45,085 bases of DNA from a virus, in IMG/VR virus record IMGVR_UViG_3300023174_000278, positions 1-45,085 of that record; one strand, 5' to 3'. The notes beneath the pieces are model-generated. The model was not told the DNA's origin. It worked only from the letters and a program-made list of their open reading frames with translations, and did no database searches. Within the stretch, counting starts at the first letter, position 1; each line of letters opens with the position of its first letter. The position numbers and the translations under genes are program-made. Below are positions 17,273 through 26,500 of this stretch, one piece after another.

Positions 17273-17797
17273 CTACTTTCTTATTTTATCTGAGAATGCC
17301 AATGTTGACCACATTGATACGCTCTCACCAAACAAGTCTGTAGGATCTGACATCATCATCTTTCTTGCTGCAGCATCTCCTGATGACATTACCTGCTCTT
17401 CATGAGAAGGTTGCCCATTTCTGCTATTGCTCTCACCCATGTTCATGTGCTGACCTGACGACGCAGTCTCTGCTAGGATTCCTGCCATGATCGGATCAGA
17501 CGTGATGTCTTTAACCATGCTTAGTGGGTTTATCTTCTTTGAAGCAGGAGCAGCTCTCTGTACTTGCTCACGGGTGGGGGCAAACGCAAGTTTATCATAG
17601 ACAGACTGACGTGGCTGCTGTTGTGGCGCTGATACTGTTCTCCCGCTTAGATTTCGAGCAGTTGACTGTGCTGTGGGTGCCTGTCTTTGAACTTGGCGAC
17701 TTTCAACAAGACTCCCGCCGCCGCCAAGACCCTCACTTAGTATCTCTACGAGACACTCCTTAACGATGCCCTTCAGATCTTCTTTAGATAACTTCAT
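17273..17797 (-). CDS. Head-region protein with capsid-targeting-like N-terminus (174 aa)
   Basis: The product starts with MKLSKEDLKGIVKECLVEIL, an amphipathic helix containing L-V-E (16-18) and L-S-E (20-22), the latter just before a Gly-rich linker. This resembles the removable capsid-targeting peptide of T4 internal proteins, such as the start of IPIII ending in I-A-E. Residues 30-90 are Gln/Arg/Ala-rich and probably disordered; the C-terminal 80 residues contain NPLSMVKDITSDPIMAGIL and a Met-rich helix. It lies immediately after the prohead protease gene (2-nt gap) with GGAAG before ATG. An internal or core head protein that is trimmed on maturation is the best guess, not a demonstrated function. 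Confidence 0.6.
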   Translation of the reverse strand: MKLSKEDLKGIVKECLVEILSEGLGGGGSLVESRQVQRQAPTAQSTARNLSGRTVSAPQQQPRQSVYDKLAFAPTREQVQRAAPASKKINPLSMVKDITSDPIMAGILAETASSGQHMNMGESNSRNGQPSHEEQVMSSGDAAARKMMMSDPTDLFGESVSMWSTLAFSDKIRK

Positions 17798-17798
17798 G

Positions 17799-18410
17799 CT
17801 ACTTCCATGCTAAGATGTCTGTGAAGATCCTATTGACTCTGTCGGATTTCGTAAAAGTTTTCTTTAATTCTCTGCCCGATATCACCTTGCTCTCATTCAT
17901 CATGAATGCGCCTGGCGTTGAAGGTTCTGAGACGATGTCGAAGCAGATCAGCTGGAAGTCATCTTGAACTACAACAGCTCCGCTTTGATTGCGTGTTGAT
18001 CCGACACCTCTAGATGAAATGCCCAGTGTGATCCCGGCTTCAACAAGGCTCTGGAGAATCTTACCGCTAGGAGTATCAAGTAGCTCAACGACGCCTGTTA
18101 CGGTGTCGCCTTCCATCTTGGCTTCGCGTACAATGTGTGACACATTCTTTAATTCTACGACAGATGTATCAGGATGATCGCACTCGCCCAGTGCTCTATT
18201 CTCACGGATAAACTTCTGGTAGTTATCGATCTCGCGCTCTAGGATGGCACGTGGATAAATACGACCGTTTTGGTTCAGTGTATCAGCACGCTGGATGACA
18301 CCGCGGAGCATTACTTTACCGCCGTTGAGCTGCTTTGACTCACGGACAATGTCAGGTGAGTATTTGAGTGGCAGCCACTCTTTCAAAAGAACCATGTTAT
18401 CACTTGACAT
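17799..18410 (-). CDS. Prohead maturation protease (T4 gp21-like serine protease)
   Basis: A 203-residue protease of the gp21/U9-type fold. Key features are the GRIYPRAILEREI block at 49-61, the catalytic His in GECDHPDT (H79), the acidic strand HIVREAKMEGDTVTG at 92-106, and the nucleophile region GISSRG (S132-S133), which together give the pattern of phage capsid proteases. It acts inside the prohead, cutting scaffold and the N-terminus of capsid protein after L/I-x-E and then degrading itself. Length matches T4 gp21 (212 residues). It overlaps the preceding helical protein gene by 11 nt and precedes the small head genes and scaffold, the usual order. Several neighbouring proteins carry sites that suit its specificity. 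Which of the two serines is the nucleophile is not certain. Confidence 0.9.
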   Translation of the reverse strand: MSSDNMVLLKEWLPLKYSPDIVRESKQLNGGKVMLRGVIQRADTLNQNGRIYPRAILEREIDNYQKFIRENRALGECDHPDTSVVELKNVSHIVREAKMEGDTVTGVVELLDTPSGKILQSLVEAGITLGISSRGVGSTRNQSGAVVVQDDFQLICFDIVSEPSTPGAFMMNESKVISGRELKKTFTKSDRVNRIFTDILAWK

Positions 18411-19263
18411 CGTCTTCCTCCTCGCTTAATTCTGTCACTAATTGAGACACTGTCATGAAGCGTGAGATTGTCTCATCATTGAGTGATGTGAAATTCAAAT
18501 TTCGTAAAGCTGTCTCTACAAGTGGTATCCGTTCTTGTAGCGTCTGATTTTTAGTCATCGTCTTTAGCTGGCCCACTCTAGAAAGAGCTGTCTCCCTAAG
18601 AGAGTTAAGACGTCCTAGGAAGCGCTCTTCTTGTCCGTTCTCAATGCTAAAGATGTAATCTTGGATCAGCTTTGTCTGGTCTACATTAAGCTTACCTGCG
18701 TATTTTTCATTGAACTTCTCGTTCATGATTTTAACCACAAGATTATCAACTTCAGGTGCAGGTGTGTCAAGATTGACTTGATCTTCTTTTTTCTCTGCAA
18801 GCAGCCAGTGAACAACTTGCCCTTCAAGCATAACCATCTTAGTCAGATCAGAACGATCGCCTGCAGTCCACTCGTTTAGAAGATTTTGGACTGTTGCATA
18901 GAAGCGGTAATCTGGTATTCTTCTCTGATAAAAGCTGTCATCTTTTAGGTTGTGGTTTATCTCTCTGATCAAGAGAGACTTCTCGTGGTCAAGCTTGCGC
19001 ATATCAGCTCTGCGTGCAGCAGACTTTGCCTCTGCAAGAACAGCAGCAGCAACAGGTGTGTCGCTTACAGTAGACTTGACAAGTGCATTGAAAAGTCTGT
19101 ATTCCTTATAGAGCTCTGTTGACTTATCATAGTATTTTTCAATGATGTCAAGAGCACGTTGAGCGCTAGCTTTGTCGTTTTCGACTATTGCTGCTGACAC
19201 TGAGCGCAGTAGTAGCTCATAGATGATACCGACGTTTCGCTTCTTGTTGTGCTGGATGTTCAT
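18400..19263 (-). CDS. Helical protein between portal and protease (287 aa), possible prohead core protein
   Basis: This 287-residue protein is almost entirely alpha-helical and charged. It starts KKRNVGIIYELLLRSVSAAI, continues with long helices such as ARRADMRKLDHEKSLLIREI and ends in a Glu/Asp tail (TELSEEEDDVK). No enzyme motif is visible. In T4 the genes between portal (20) and protease (21) encode the prohead core proteins gp67 and gp68, so the position suggests a core or assembly-initiation role, although the protein is much longer than either. Its start overlaps the portal stop by 4 nt and its end overlaps the protease start by 11 nt, giving tight translational coupling across the three genes. 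Homology to a known family is not claimed. Confidence 0.65.
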   Translation of the reverse strand: MNIQHNKKRNVGIIYELLLRSVSAAIVENDKASAQRALDIIEKYYDKSTELYKEYRLFNALVKSTVSDTPVAAAVLAEAKSAARRADMRKLDHEKSLLIREINHNLKDDSFYQRRIPDYRFYATVQNLLNEWTAGDRSDLTKMVMLEGQVVHWLLAEKKEDQVNLDTPAPEVDNLVVKIMNEKFNEKYAGKLNVDQTKLIQDYIFSIENGQEERFLGRLNSLRETALSRVGQLKTMTKNQTLQERIPLVETALRNLNFTSLNDETISRFMTVSQLVTELSEEEDDVK

Positions 19264-21305
19264 TCGTCCTCCTCTGACGTATTGTGAGACGCAGAGATCT
19301 GCCTATTAAATATATTCTTACGTCGCATTGAACCTAAAACACTATGTATCTCTGACATTCTTGTATCGTTGAAAGTGTAATCTTCGTCTGGATCGACGTC
19401 ATCATCAATCTCTTTAAGAACATCCTTAAATGGATTGATTAAGTCATTCTTTGCACCAAATGGGTGGGCAATTGAGTCTGTTTGATCGCGCTTATCGTGA
19501 CTGACCATTGCGTTATGATCAGTCATGTTATGCAAGTGACCTCGACGTTTTCTCTTGTCGTTATAACGATCTCTATCGGCTTTTGTCTTTCCCTCGATCC
19601 TCTCGCCGAGCAGCTTGCGGCCTATTGCATCAACTGTGCTTTGTGCTTTAATCGGCGCACTCTCATCGTTAATTGACAAGTTAGATAAGTCAAAATCTGG
19701 CTCTGCTAAGATTCCTAGGCCGCGCTTGTTTGTGTTGGTCGAAGCAGTCTCAGGTCCTGCGGGTGCGGGCGCTGCGGGTGGCGTTTCTCCACCGGCGGGT
19801 GGTGTAGGCTCGGCTGAGGGTGCCTCGGGCTCTGAAGCGAATGGGCTAGTTGGAATTCCTGCTGCCATTGATGACATATCAGGAGCTGTAGATTTATCTT
19901 CTGGCAGCTTAACTGCTTCAACTTTAAGTTCCAGCTCCTTGTCTTTGATGATTCCTTTCTCTATGGCTTCAATCTCTTCATCAGTCATCTGGAAGATCTT
20001 CTTACGAACCCAGCGCTTGTCAACAAGGTTAGGGATACCGTTAGCAGATCCTGCAATCTGGAACTTAGTATTGTAGAGTTCGAGCTTCTGCTGCTGTGCA
20101 ATCGTTGAAGGATTTGTCAGCTTAAGGTCGAAGTCAAGGAGGTCGGGGCCGTCAAATCCGTTGGAGTGCAAGTGGATGATGGCAATCTTATTGAGCTCGG
20201 ACACGATTGTGCGCTGGATGCGTGCAATTGTGCGAGAAAAGCGGATGTCTTCTTGAGACAGCGTTGCCTTTGCGCCCAATCCCTCATCGTAACCAAGATA
20301 TGCCTTTGGGATCTTCAGTGCAGCAAACATCTTCTTCTGGATGTACTGGACGTCCTCAATTGCTGCAGCATTTGCACCACCTGCGAGAGGCTCAATCTTT
20401 GTGCCTGATTGACCGCCGCGGACAGGAATGAAGTAGTCTTCGTCCACAGACAGAGGATTATACCTGAGGTCTACGCGACCTGTCTGCTTATCGACAACTT
20501 GACTCTTCTTGAGCTGTGCTTGTGCTTGCTCCATGTAGTTGGCGATGTCTTCAGGCGGTACATTTCCCACATCAATGTAGAATACGCGACGATCCGGTGC
20601 GCGGACGACACGGTAGACAAGCATTGCATCCTCGACGAGGATCAGCTGACGCCAGATGCGTCGTGCTGCTTCAAGGACTGATGAACCGTATGGTAAGAAT
20701 GCGTCATTACCTAGGATTCTGAAGTGTGACACCTGCCAGTTTTCAAGAACTTGATTACCCTGTGTCAGCCAGCGGAAGCGAACTGCCATCGGGTCGTCCT
20801 TGTCGTACCCCTCTTCGCGCTCGATCTCATTAACTGGAATTGGATAGACGTTGATGACACCCTGGTCGGGTGAAACGTCGTTGAAGAGGAAGAAGTCACC
20901 GTACTTACACATGTTTCGTGCCCAAGCTGTCAAGTTGAAGTTGACGTTGAGCGTGTCGTAGAAGAGCTCGTTAAGAAGCTTGTGGATGACTGGATTCTCT
21001 GAGTGGATGTGAAGGACGTTGCCCTTCTCATCGGGTGAGATCGTCTCTTCAGAGTAGATGTCAAGTGCTGATGCGATCTCTGGTGTGTACTCCATCTCTT
21101 GGAAGTCAGAGTATCTTGCCATACGGTCGTAAGAACCGTATGCACTCATTGCTGAGCTGTAGACATAGCTCTGTGCTTTTCTAAACTGCTCAAATGCTGA
21201 AGTTGACTTTGTTGAAGGAGTGACTTCTCTCACTCTTCTCTTGATGACTGGACCACTCCTAAAGAGCTTCGTCAGTCTGCCAAAGAGATTACTATCTTGT
21301 GCCAT
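19260..21305 (-). CDS. Portal vertex protein (T4 gp20-like)
   Basis: A 681-residue portal subunit. The core has LVEDAMLVYRVVRAPDRRVF followed by YIDVGNVPPEDIANYM, the signature of gp20 portals, plus the YGDFFLFNDVSP segment, the AFLPYGSSVLEAARRIWRQL helix region and IPKAYLGYDEGLGAKATLS. Twelve copies form the ring at the head vertex through which DNA is pumped and to which the neck binds. The C-terminal third (after about residue 460) has a Pro/Ala/Glu-rich linker and a charged tail, longer than in T4 gp20 (524 residues). The start at 21305 is preferred over one 27 nt upstream because GGAG lies 5 nt before it and the overlap with the terminase gene disappears. Confidence 0.94.
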   Translation of the reverse strand: MAQDSNLFGRLTKLFRSGPVIKRRVREVTPSTKSTSAFEQFRKAQSYVYSSAMSAYGSYDRMARYSDFQEMEYTPEIASALDIYSEETISPDEKGNVLHIHSENPVIHKLLNELFYDTLNVNFNLTAWARNMCKYGDFFLFNDVSPDQGVINVYPIPVNEIEREEGYDKDDPMAVRFRWLTQGNQVLENWQVSHFRILGNDAFLPYGSSVLEAARRIWRQLILVEDAMLVYRVVRAPDRRVFYIDVGNVPPEDIANYMEQAQAQLKKSQVVDKQTGRVDLRYNPLSVDEDYFIPVRGGQSGTKIEPLAGGANAAAIEDVQYIQKKMFAALKIPKAYLGYDEGLGAKATLSQEDIRFSRTIARIQRTIVSELNKIAIIHLHSNGFDGPDLLDFDLKLTNPSTIAQQQKLELYNTKFQIAGSANGIPNLVDKRWVRKKIFQMTDEEIEAIEKGIIKDKELELKVEAVKLPEDKSTAPDMSSMAAGIPTSPFASEPEAPSAEPTPPAGGETPPAAPAPAGPETASTNTNKRGLGILAEPDFDLSNLSINDESAPIKAQSTVDAIGRKLLGERIEGKTKADRDRYNDKRKRRGHLHNMTDHNAMVSHDKRDQTDSIAHPFGAKNDLINPFKDVLKEIDDDVDPDEDYTFNDTRMSEIHSVLGSMRRKNIFNRQISASHNTSEEDE

Positions 21306-21313
21306 TGATTCTC

Positions 21314-22909
21314 CTAGTTCTTGTACACCCACGCAAACTCTGGGGGTATTCCCAAAGGTCGTGCGTGTCCACGCAATGCACGATCACGATTTATCTCTTG
21401 ATGATGCTTGTTTGATATTACGTCGTTTGACGCACCATTAAATTGCTTGTTCTTAAAACCCATCGCAGCAAGCATCGCATTGTTTAGTTTATCTGAATCT
21501 TTACCATAATCATTTGACGCGTCATAGAGCCACGTTCCAATTGCCAATGAAAGAATAAGATCGTCGTTCTCTCCCTTCATTGCTTGTGCTTTGTTTTCAT
21601 TCCAGACAAACGTCTTTAATTCTTCATAGAAGCGAGAAGAGTATATCAGTAGTTGTTTGTTTCTAATGATCTCCTCAAGCTTGGTGAGGATCTGGTTTCT
21701 TGACTTACCGCTTGTTGTAAAGCCTGCAAGTTCTGTCTCAGCAGGAGGAACATAGTCGCCGATGTAGACAGACTTGTTCTTATTGTAGTACATCTTTGGG
21801 TAGCCAAGATCCTTAAGCTTGACTATGGTTGCGTATCCAAATGAGTTATTCTCTGGGCACATTAGAGCTTTATTGTAAAGCAAGCCGTACTCATTTAAGA
21901 GTTCACCAAACTTATCAGGTGCAATCTTTCCTTTATACTCAGCGACTACTTCGCCCTCTGTGCAGTCAATGACGTGAAATGTTGAATAGTCTTTGCCGTC
22001 GCCTCTTGCAACGTCAGCAGAAATGATGTATTTGTGCTCTGTAAGAGCCTGCTTCCATATCCATACATTTCTATCAGGACCGCCGCGATCGATCGGTGGT
22101 CGTATAATCTTGCTAATCCACTTGATGTCGTCGTCATTAAGGAACGTCTCACCTGATGCAGCAAAGTCACACAGGTACTCCTGCGCAATCTCTTTGGCTG
22201 ACAGATTTCTCGTTTCCTTCTCGAACCACTCTTGATTGCGTTCTGGATGAACGTCCCAGTTCAAACGGATGGATTTGAATTCATTTAGACCTGACTCGGC
22301 CTCAGTGAAAAGTTTGTAATACTGACCTCCAACACCATTAGGGGTTGAAAGAACAATAGCACGACCACCTGTTGAGATTGTGGGGTACAAGCCTGTCCAC
22401 AGCTCATCAAAGTTTCTAACGAATGCTGCCTCATCGATGATGAGCAGTGAGAGAGACTCAGAACGACCTGCATCTTCTGAAGTAGGTACTGCCTTAATTG
22501 ACGACCCGTGACTGAACTCTATCATCTGTCGATTGTTTAGAGTAATCTGGGGTAGCACCATCCACGGAGGAAGGTTGCTAACCATAGTCTTTACTTTCTT
22601 GATGAAGTTCTGCGCGACACCCAGCTTAGTTGCAATGATAAGAATATTCTTATCTTTCTGGAACAGCGCGAGCCAAACAGAATAAGCTGCTACAAGTGTT
22701 GACAGACCAAGCTGGCGACTTTTGACTATAACAGTGAATCTATTCTCGATGAAGTCGTCAACGCACTGGTCCTGGAAAGGGAACGTCTTAAATGGGATCG
22801 TTCCCTTTGTTGGATGCTGTATTTTTACATAGTTATTGAAAAAATAGGCCGGATCTTTACCGCAGCGTATAATCTCAGATACTTGTCTTGACTTGTTGCT
22901 TGTGTTCAT
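21314..22909 (-). CDS. Terminase large subunit (T4 gp17-like DNA packaging ATPase-nuclease)
   Basis: The product has 531 residues. In the N-terminal ATPase the Walker A variant SRQLGLST is at 64-71, Walker B LLIIDEAAF has D159/E160, and the coupling motif STPNG is at 188-192. The C-terminal RNase H-like nuclease shows IISADVARG, a conserved Asn/Glu patch in CPENNSFG and NDDLILSLAIG, supplying metal-binding acids. The enzyme binds the portal, pumps concatemeric DNA into the head and cuts it when full. The length is slightly below T4 gp17 (610 residues). The start overlaps the stop of the 127-residue gene by 4 nt, indicating coupled translation, and portal follows 8 nt after. No typical small terminase (gp16) is obvious in the window. 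Confidence 0.96.
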   Translation of the reverse strand: MNTSNKSRQVSEIIRCGKDPAYFFNNYVKIQHPTKGTIPFKTFPFQDQCVDDFIENRFTVIVKSRQLGLSTLVAAYSVWLALFQKDKNILIIATKLGVAQNFIKKVKTMVSNLPPWMVLPQITLNNRQMIEFSHGSSIKAVPTSEDAGRSESLSLLIIDEAAFVRNFDELWTGLYPTISTGGRAIVLSTPNGVGGQYYKLFTEAESGLNEFKSIRLNWDVHPERNQEWFEKETRNLSAKEIAQEYLCDFAASGETFLNDDDIKWISKIIRPPIDRGGPDRNVWIWKQALTEHKYIISADVARGDGKDYSTFHVIDCTEGEVVAEYKGKIAPDKFGELLNEYGLLYNKALMCPENNSFGYATIVKLKDLGYPKMYYNKNKSVYIGDYVPPAETELAGFTTSGKSRNQILTKLEEIIRNKQLLIYSSRFYEELKTFVWNENKAQAMKGENDDLILSLAIGTWLYDASNDYGKDSDKLNNAMLAAMGFKNKQFNGASNDVISNKHHQEINRDRALRGHARPLGIPPEFAWVYKN

Positions 22910-23289
22910 ACATCGATTTCATATGTCGTATTGAATCTATAGTAGGCAACTTTGCGTGGATTGTAAGGAGACATGCTGATCAACTCGATGCCGTTGTCGG
23001 TCGTCTTCTTGGTAGCTTTTAGTGACTTACCTTCAATCTTTTTAAACTCACTAACAACATTGTCGATCGTCTTCTTCGTAAGCTGTACTGCAGCACGCTC
23101 GAGCTCTTTTGTCTGCTCTCTCATTGATTGTTCAGAAGCAAAGTGCACGAGCGTCGTGTACTTGACTATAAGTGAGTTGCCTTGCAGAGTCATCTTTATT
23201 GACACTGTTGGTGCTGCTGTTGTCGAGCTTTTACCGAATGTTGTGTCGATAATCTGCCCGAGTGTATTTACTTGTTGCATTGAAAGCAT
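22906..23289 (-). CDS. Protein upstream of terminase, unknown function (127 aa)
   Basis: A 127-residue protein with a beta-rich first part (TVSIKMTLQGNSLIVKYTTL), a long charged helix (SMREQTKELERAAVQLTKKTIDN fragment from about 55) and a beta-rich end with YYRFNTTYEIDV. It occupies the place of T4 gene 16 (small terminase subunit) and overlaps terminase by 4 nt, but it lacks a clear helix-turn-helix or the long central coiled coil of gp16, so a small-terminase role is only a possibility. The start has AGAGG about 8 nt upstream. A second Met three codons later is an alternative start. No further motif can be identified. Confidence 0.6.
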   Translation of the reverse strand: MLSMQQVNTLGQIIDTTFGKSSTTAAPTVSIKMTLQGNSLIVKYTTLVHFASEQSMREQTKELERAAVQLTKKTIDNVVSEFKKIEGKSLKATKKTTDNGIELISMSPYNPRKVAYYRFNTTYEIDV

Positions 23290-23293
23290 GCGA

Positions 23294-23527
23294 CTAACCT
23301 CTTAGTATATCTATTTCGTTAAGTATGTGTGATCTTCTATTAGTAATTTCAGCAGCAACTTCAGCCATGCTAGGGCGCCAACCCATTTGCCACTGCGCGC
23401 GATTTGTCTCAGCCCACTTCATACCACATTGCGTGCAGCTCTGAAATAGGCGATGATAGTCAAGGTCATCTTGCCCCACCATTGCCGTCTCGCAAACAAG
23501 ACAAAATAGCGGCGTAATATCAAGCAT
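23294..23527 (-). CDS. Zinc-ribbon protein, unknown function (77 aa)
   Basis: A short protein with two CxxC pairs (C9/C12 in CLVC and C31/C34 in CTQC), the layout of a zinc ribbon, then WAETNRAQWQMGWRPSMAEV and a terminal helix. The start chosen at 23527 overlaps the stop of the Mre11-Rad50 fusion by 8 nt (ATGCTTGA), suggesting coupled translation; upstream in-frame starts at 23548 and 23584 lie deeper inside that gene. No good ribosome binding site decides between them. The ribbon could bind DNA, RNA or protein; a modulator of the adjacent recombination nuclease or of late transcription are both conceivable, neither shown. Confidence 0.55.
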   Translation of the reverse strand: MLDITPLFCLVCETAMVGQDDLDYHRLFQSCTQCGMKWAETNRAQWQMGWRPSMAEVAAEITNRRSHILNEIDILRG

Positions 23528-26500
23528 ATCTGACACTTGCACCCCCATCAATCCAGTTAATTTCAACAAAGTTATCAACTGCATCTTTGATAGCGTCTAC
23601 GTGAGAGATGATTAAGATCTGACTAAAGTGCTTCTTCAGAGATCTCAGTAGACGAGAGCATGCTTCAAGGTTAGCGTCATCAAGGGCACCGAACCCTTCA
23701 TCAATGATGAAGACATTAGACTTTGGCAAAGACGACATGTTGATGAGTGCAACTCTTGTTGCAATTGCAGAAATCATCTTTTCCATTCCCGATCCTAATT
23801 CAATTATCCGACGCTTGTCACCGTAGTTAATGTAAACTTCAAGTGAGTTTGACTCATCATCAACCTCAAGCTCGACTGTGAAATTACAGACACCGAGTAG
23901 AATATTCTGAATCTCAGCATTGACAAGAGGAAGCAGCTTAGAGATTAGGCGTGATGGAAGACCTTTCTTCGACATTGCAACATTGAACAGCTCAAAGATC
24001 TCGAGGTCAGCAAGATCTCGATCAAGTACCTCTTTCTCATTCTGCAGCGTTGTGATAGAAGTCTCGTGAGCACCGACGTTCTTTGCATTTGTGAGCTGCA
24101 ATTTACGTGTCTTCTCAAGCTCTTCTTCTACTTCTTTGATGCTGTCATAGACACCACACAGGTTATCTGAGTCTTTGACAACTGCGCTAAGTCGGTCGAT
24201 CTCAAGATTACATGTAGCAAGATCAACATCGACAGACTTGAGTGATGTCTCTGCATGCTCAATCTTCATGTCAAGCTTACTAACATCGAACTGTAGTGTT
24301 CGTTCTTCCTGGAGCATTAAGTCATATTTCTTGACTTTGTCATCAAGATTCTGCTCAGCTATTTCATTAATATTAGTTTGAAGTTGCTTGATGTACTTCC
24401 GCTGCTCTTCAACTTCTAGCTGCTCCTGGCCAATCTTTGATTTACTCTCAAATGCCTTCTTAATGAATGGGCATGTTGGAAATTCGTCACCGCATGGAAC
24501 TGTTGATAGAATTCCAACATCTTCATTCAGCCTTCCTAGAGATTTAAGATGCTGCTGCAGCTCCCTATTCGCAGCTTCAAGCTTTGTCTCTAGCGACCTT
24601 TGTGATTGAACTTTCTGTCGAAGTTCATCAATAGGAAATTTCTCCTTTAGTGCACTGAATTTCTCAAGTCGTGCTGTGTTCTTAGAACGCAGCGTGCTAG
24701 CATCTTCAACTTGAGATGCAAGATCCTTGCGCTTTTCGGCAAGACGATCCCGGCGCTGCTCAAGTTCACGCAGCTTAACTGCAGCTTCGACTGATGTGTC
24801 ACCGTTGATGATGACACGTAGATCTGCCAGCTTTCTTGTAAGATCACTGTGAGCATTGTCAAGTTCAGAAGTTTTCTCTCGTTCTGCAGCGAGCAGCTTT
24901 ACAGCATCTGTAATTTTTGCATCAATCTGCTGCTTGTCTCGGCGTCCTCTAAACGAGGCACGAAGGGGTACAAGATCCTCTCGTGACCGCTCATAAAGTG
25001 CGTCAAAGATGTCAAGATTAAGAAACTTTCCAATGATCTGCTTGCGAGCGGTCGACTTCTCCTCAAAGAACTTATTGAGGTTGCCTTGAGCTGCAAGAGA
25101 TGTCATGAAGAAGTCGTCTGCAGTTCCAATTAGCTGTCGCAGCACCTTCTCTGTCTCACGACGCTGCTCATCTGAGACGTCACTTAGCTGCATATCCGTG
25201 TCGAGCTTAGTGATGCCTAACGTCGTGTTGACGTTGACGTCGCCTTTCTTGTTAACAGACTTTTTAGTTCTACGAGAAATCTTATACTTGTCACCCTTAA
25301 CTGTAATGTCTGCTTCGGCGTCGCATGTGTCCTCCTTATCATTAATGATGTGGAGGTTCTTAAGTGATCCTCTATCTGAGGTGTTAAAGAGACAGTAGAC
25401 AAGGCTGCCAATGATGGATGACTTTCCAGCACGGTTCTTGCCAAAGATGCCTGTAATGCCAGATGACTTGGTAAAGTCAATCTCGTTGTCACCGCGGAAT
25501 GCGAATGTGTTCTTAAAAGACAGCTTATCAAGTGACCAGCTGTAATTTCGATCCTCATCGCTGCCCAAATCAAGTGACTTCATGTACCTATCAACGATTG
25601 CATCAACACGCTCAAACTTATCTTTCGGCAATGCTGAGTCAGCATAGAAGTCACGGATCAACTCTTTGATTGTGCTAGGCTGCCTGAGATCTGTTACAGG
25701 TGTTCCGCTTGTCTTTGCAAGGCTTTTGCCAGCATCTAGATCAGCGATCTTGTAGACGATCTCTTTCGGAGACTTCTCAGCTTGCAGCTTCGATTCAATG
25801 AGGTGCAGAGTTGTAGGTGGTACTGGAACATCGGAGCCAATGCGGACACGTGCACCAGTAGGAGCGCTGTCGATCATCTGGTAAGTTTCATCAAGATCAC
25901 CGCGGTAACCGATTGTTACAAATGGTGAGTCATTGACGATGTGAATAAACTTACAGCTGTAATCAACTGCTGACTTAATATCCCACAGCAGGCAGCCCTT
26001 GATGACTTCCTCACCGTAATCCTGCTGGATGAACGACCCAGGATAGGAGATGACGCCGTTACCCGTGACATTTTGACGCTTGTGGATGTCGCCCAAGAAA
26101 GTGTAGTCAAACTCATCAAAGAAGCTTGCTGTCACTTCACCGTTGATCTTCCAGTCGGAGTCTGTAGACGACCCACGTACTGCGCCGTGGAAGCATGCAA
26201 TGTTGATCTCACCCTTGACGGGCTTGACGTCATCCCAACCTTCTTCATCAAAGCATGAAAAGACACACCAGTTGATGCCAGGAAGACCTGCTGGATAGAC
26301 ACCTGACTTCTTGTACAGGTAGATACGCTTGTTGCCCAGAGCGTTGATGATGGGTGTGATGGCATCCTGGCGACTCTTGTTGTGGATAAGACCGTCATGA
26401 TTGCCCAGGATCATGTGGACAGGTGCGATCTCTGCCATCGTCTCAAAGCACCAGGTCAGAATGTCGATCAGCTCCGGTGTGATGCCTTGTGTCTTTGAGT

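Noticed and set aside
19615-20076. Plus-strand open frame of 153 codons opposite the portal gene
   Set aside because: Its Gly/Ala/Ser-rich look mirrors the Pro/Ala-rich portal tail; there is no independent start signal.
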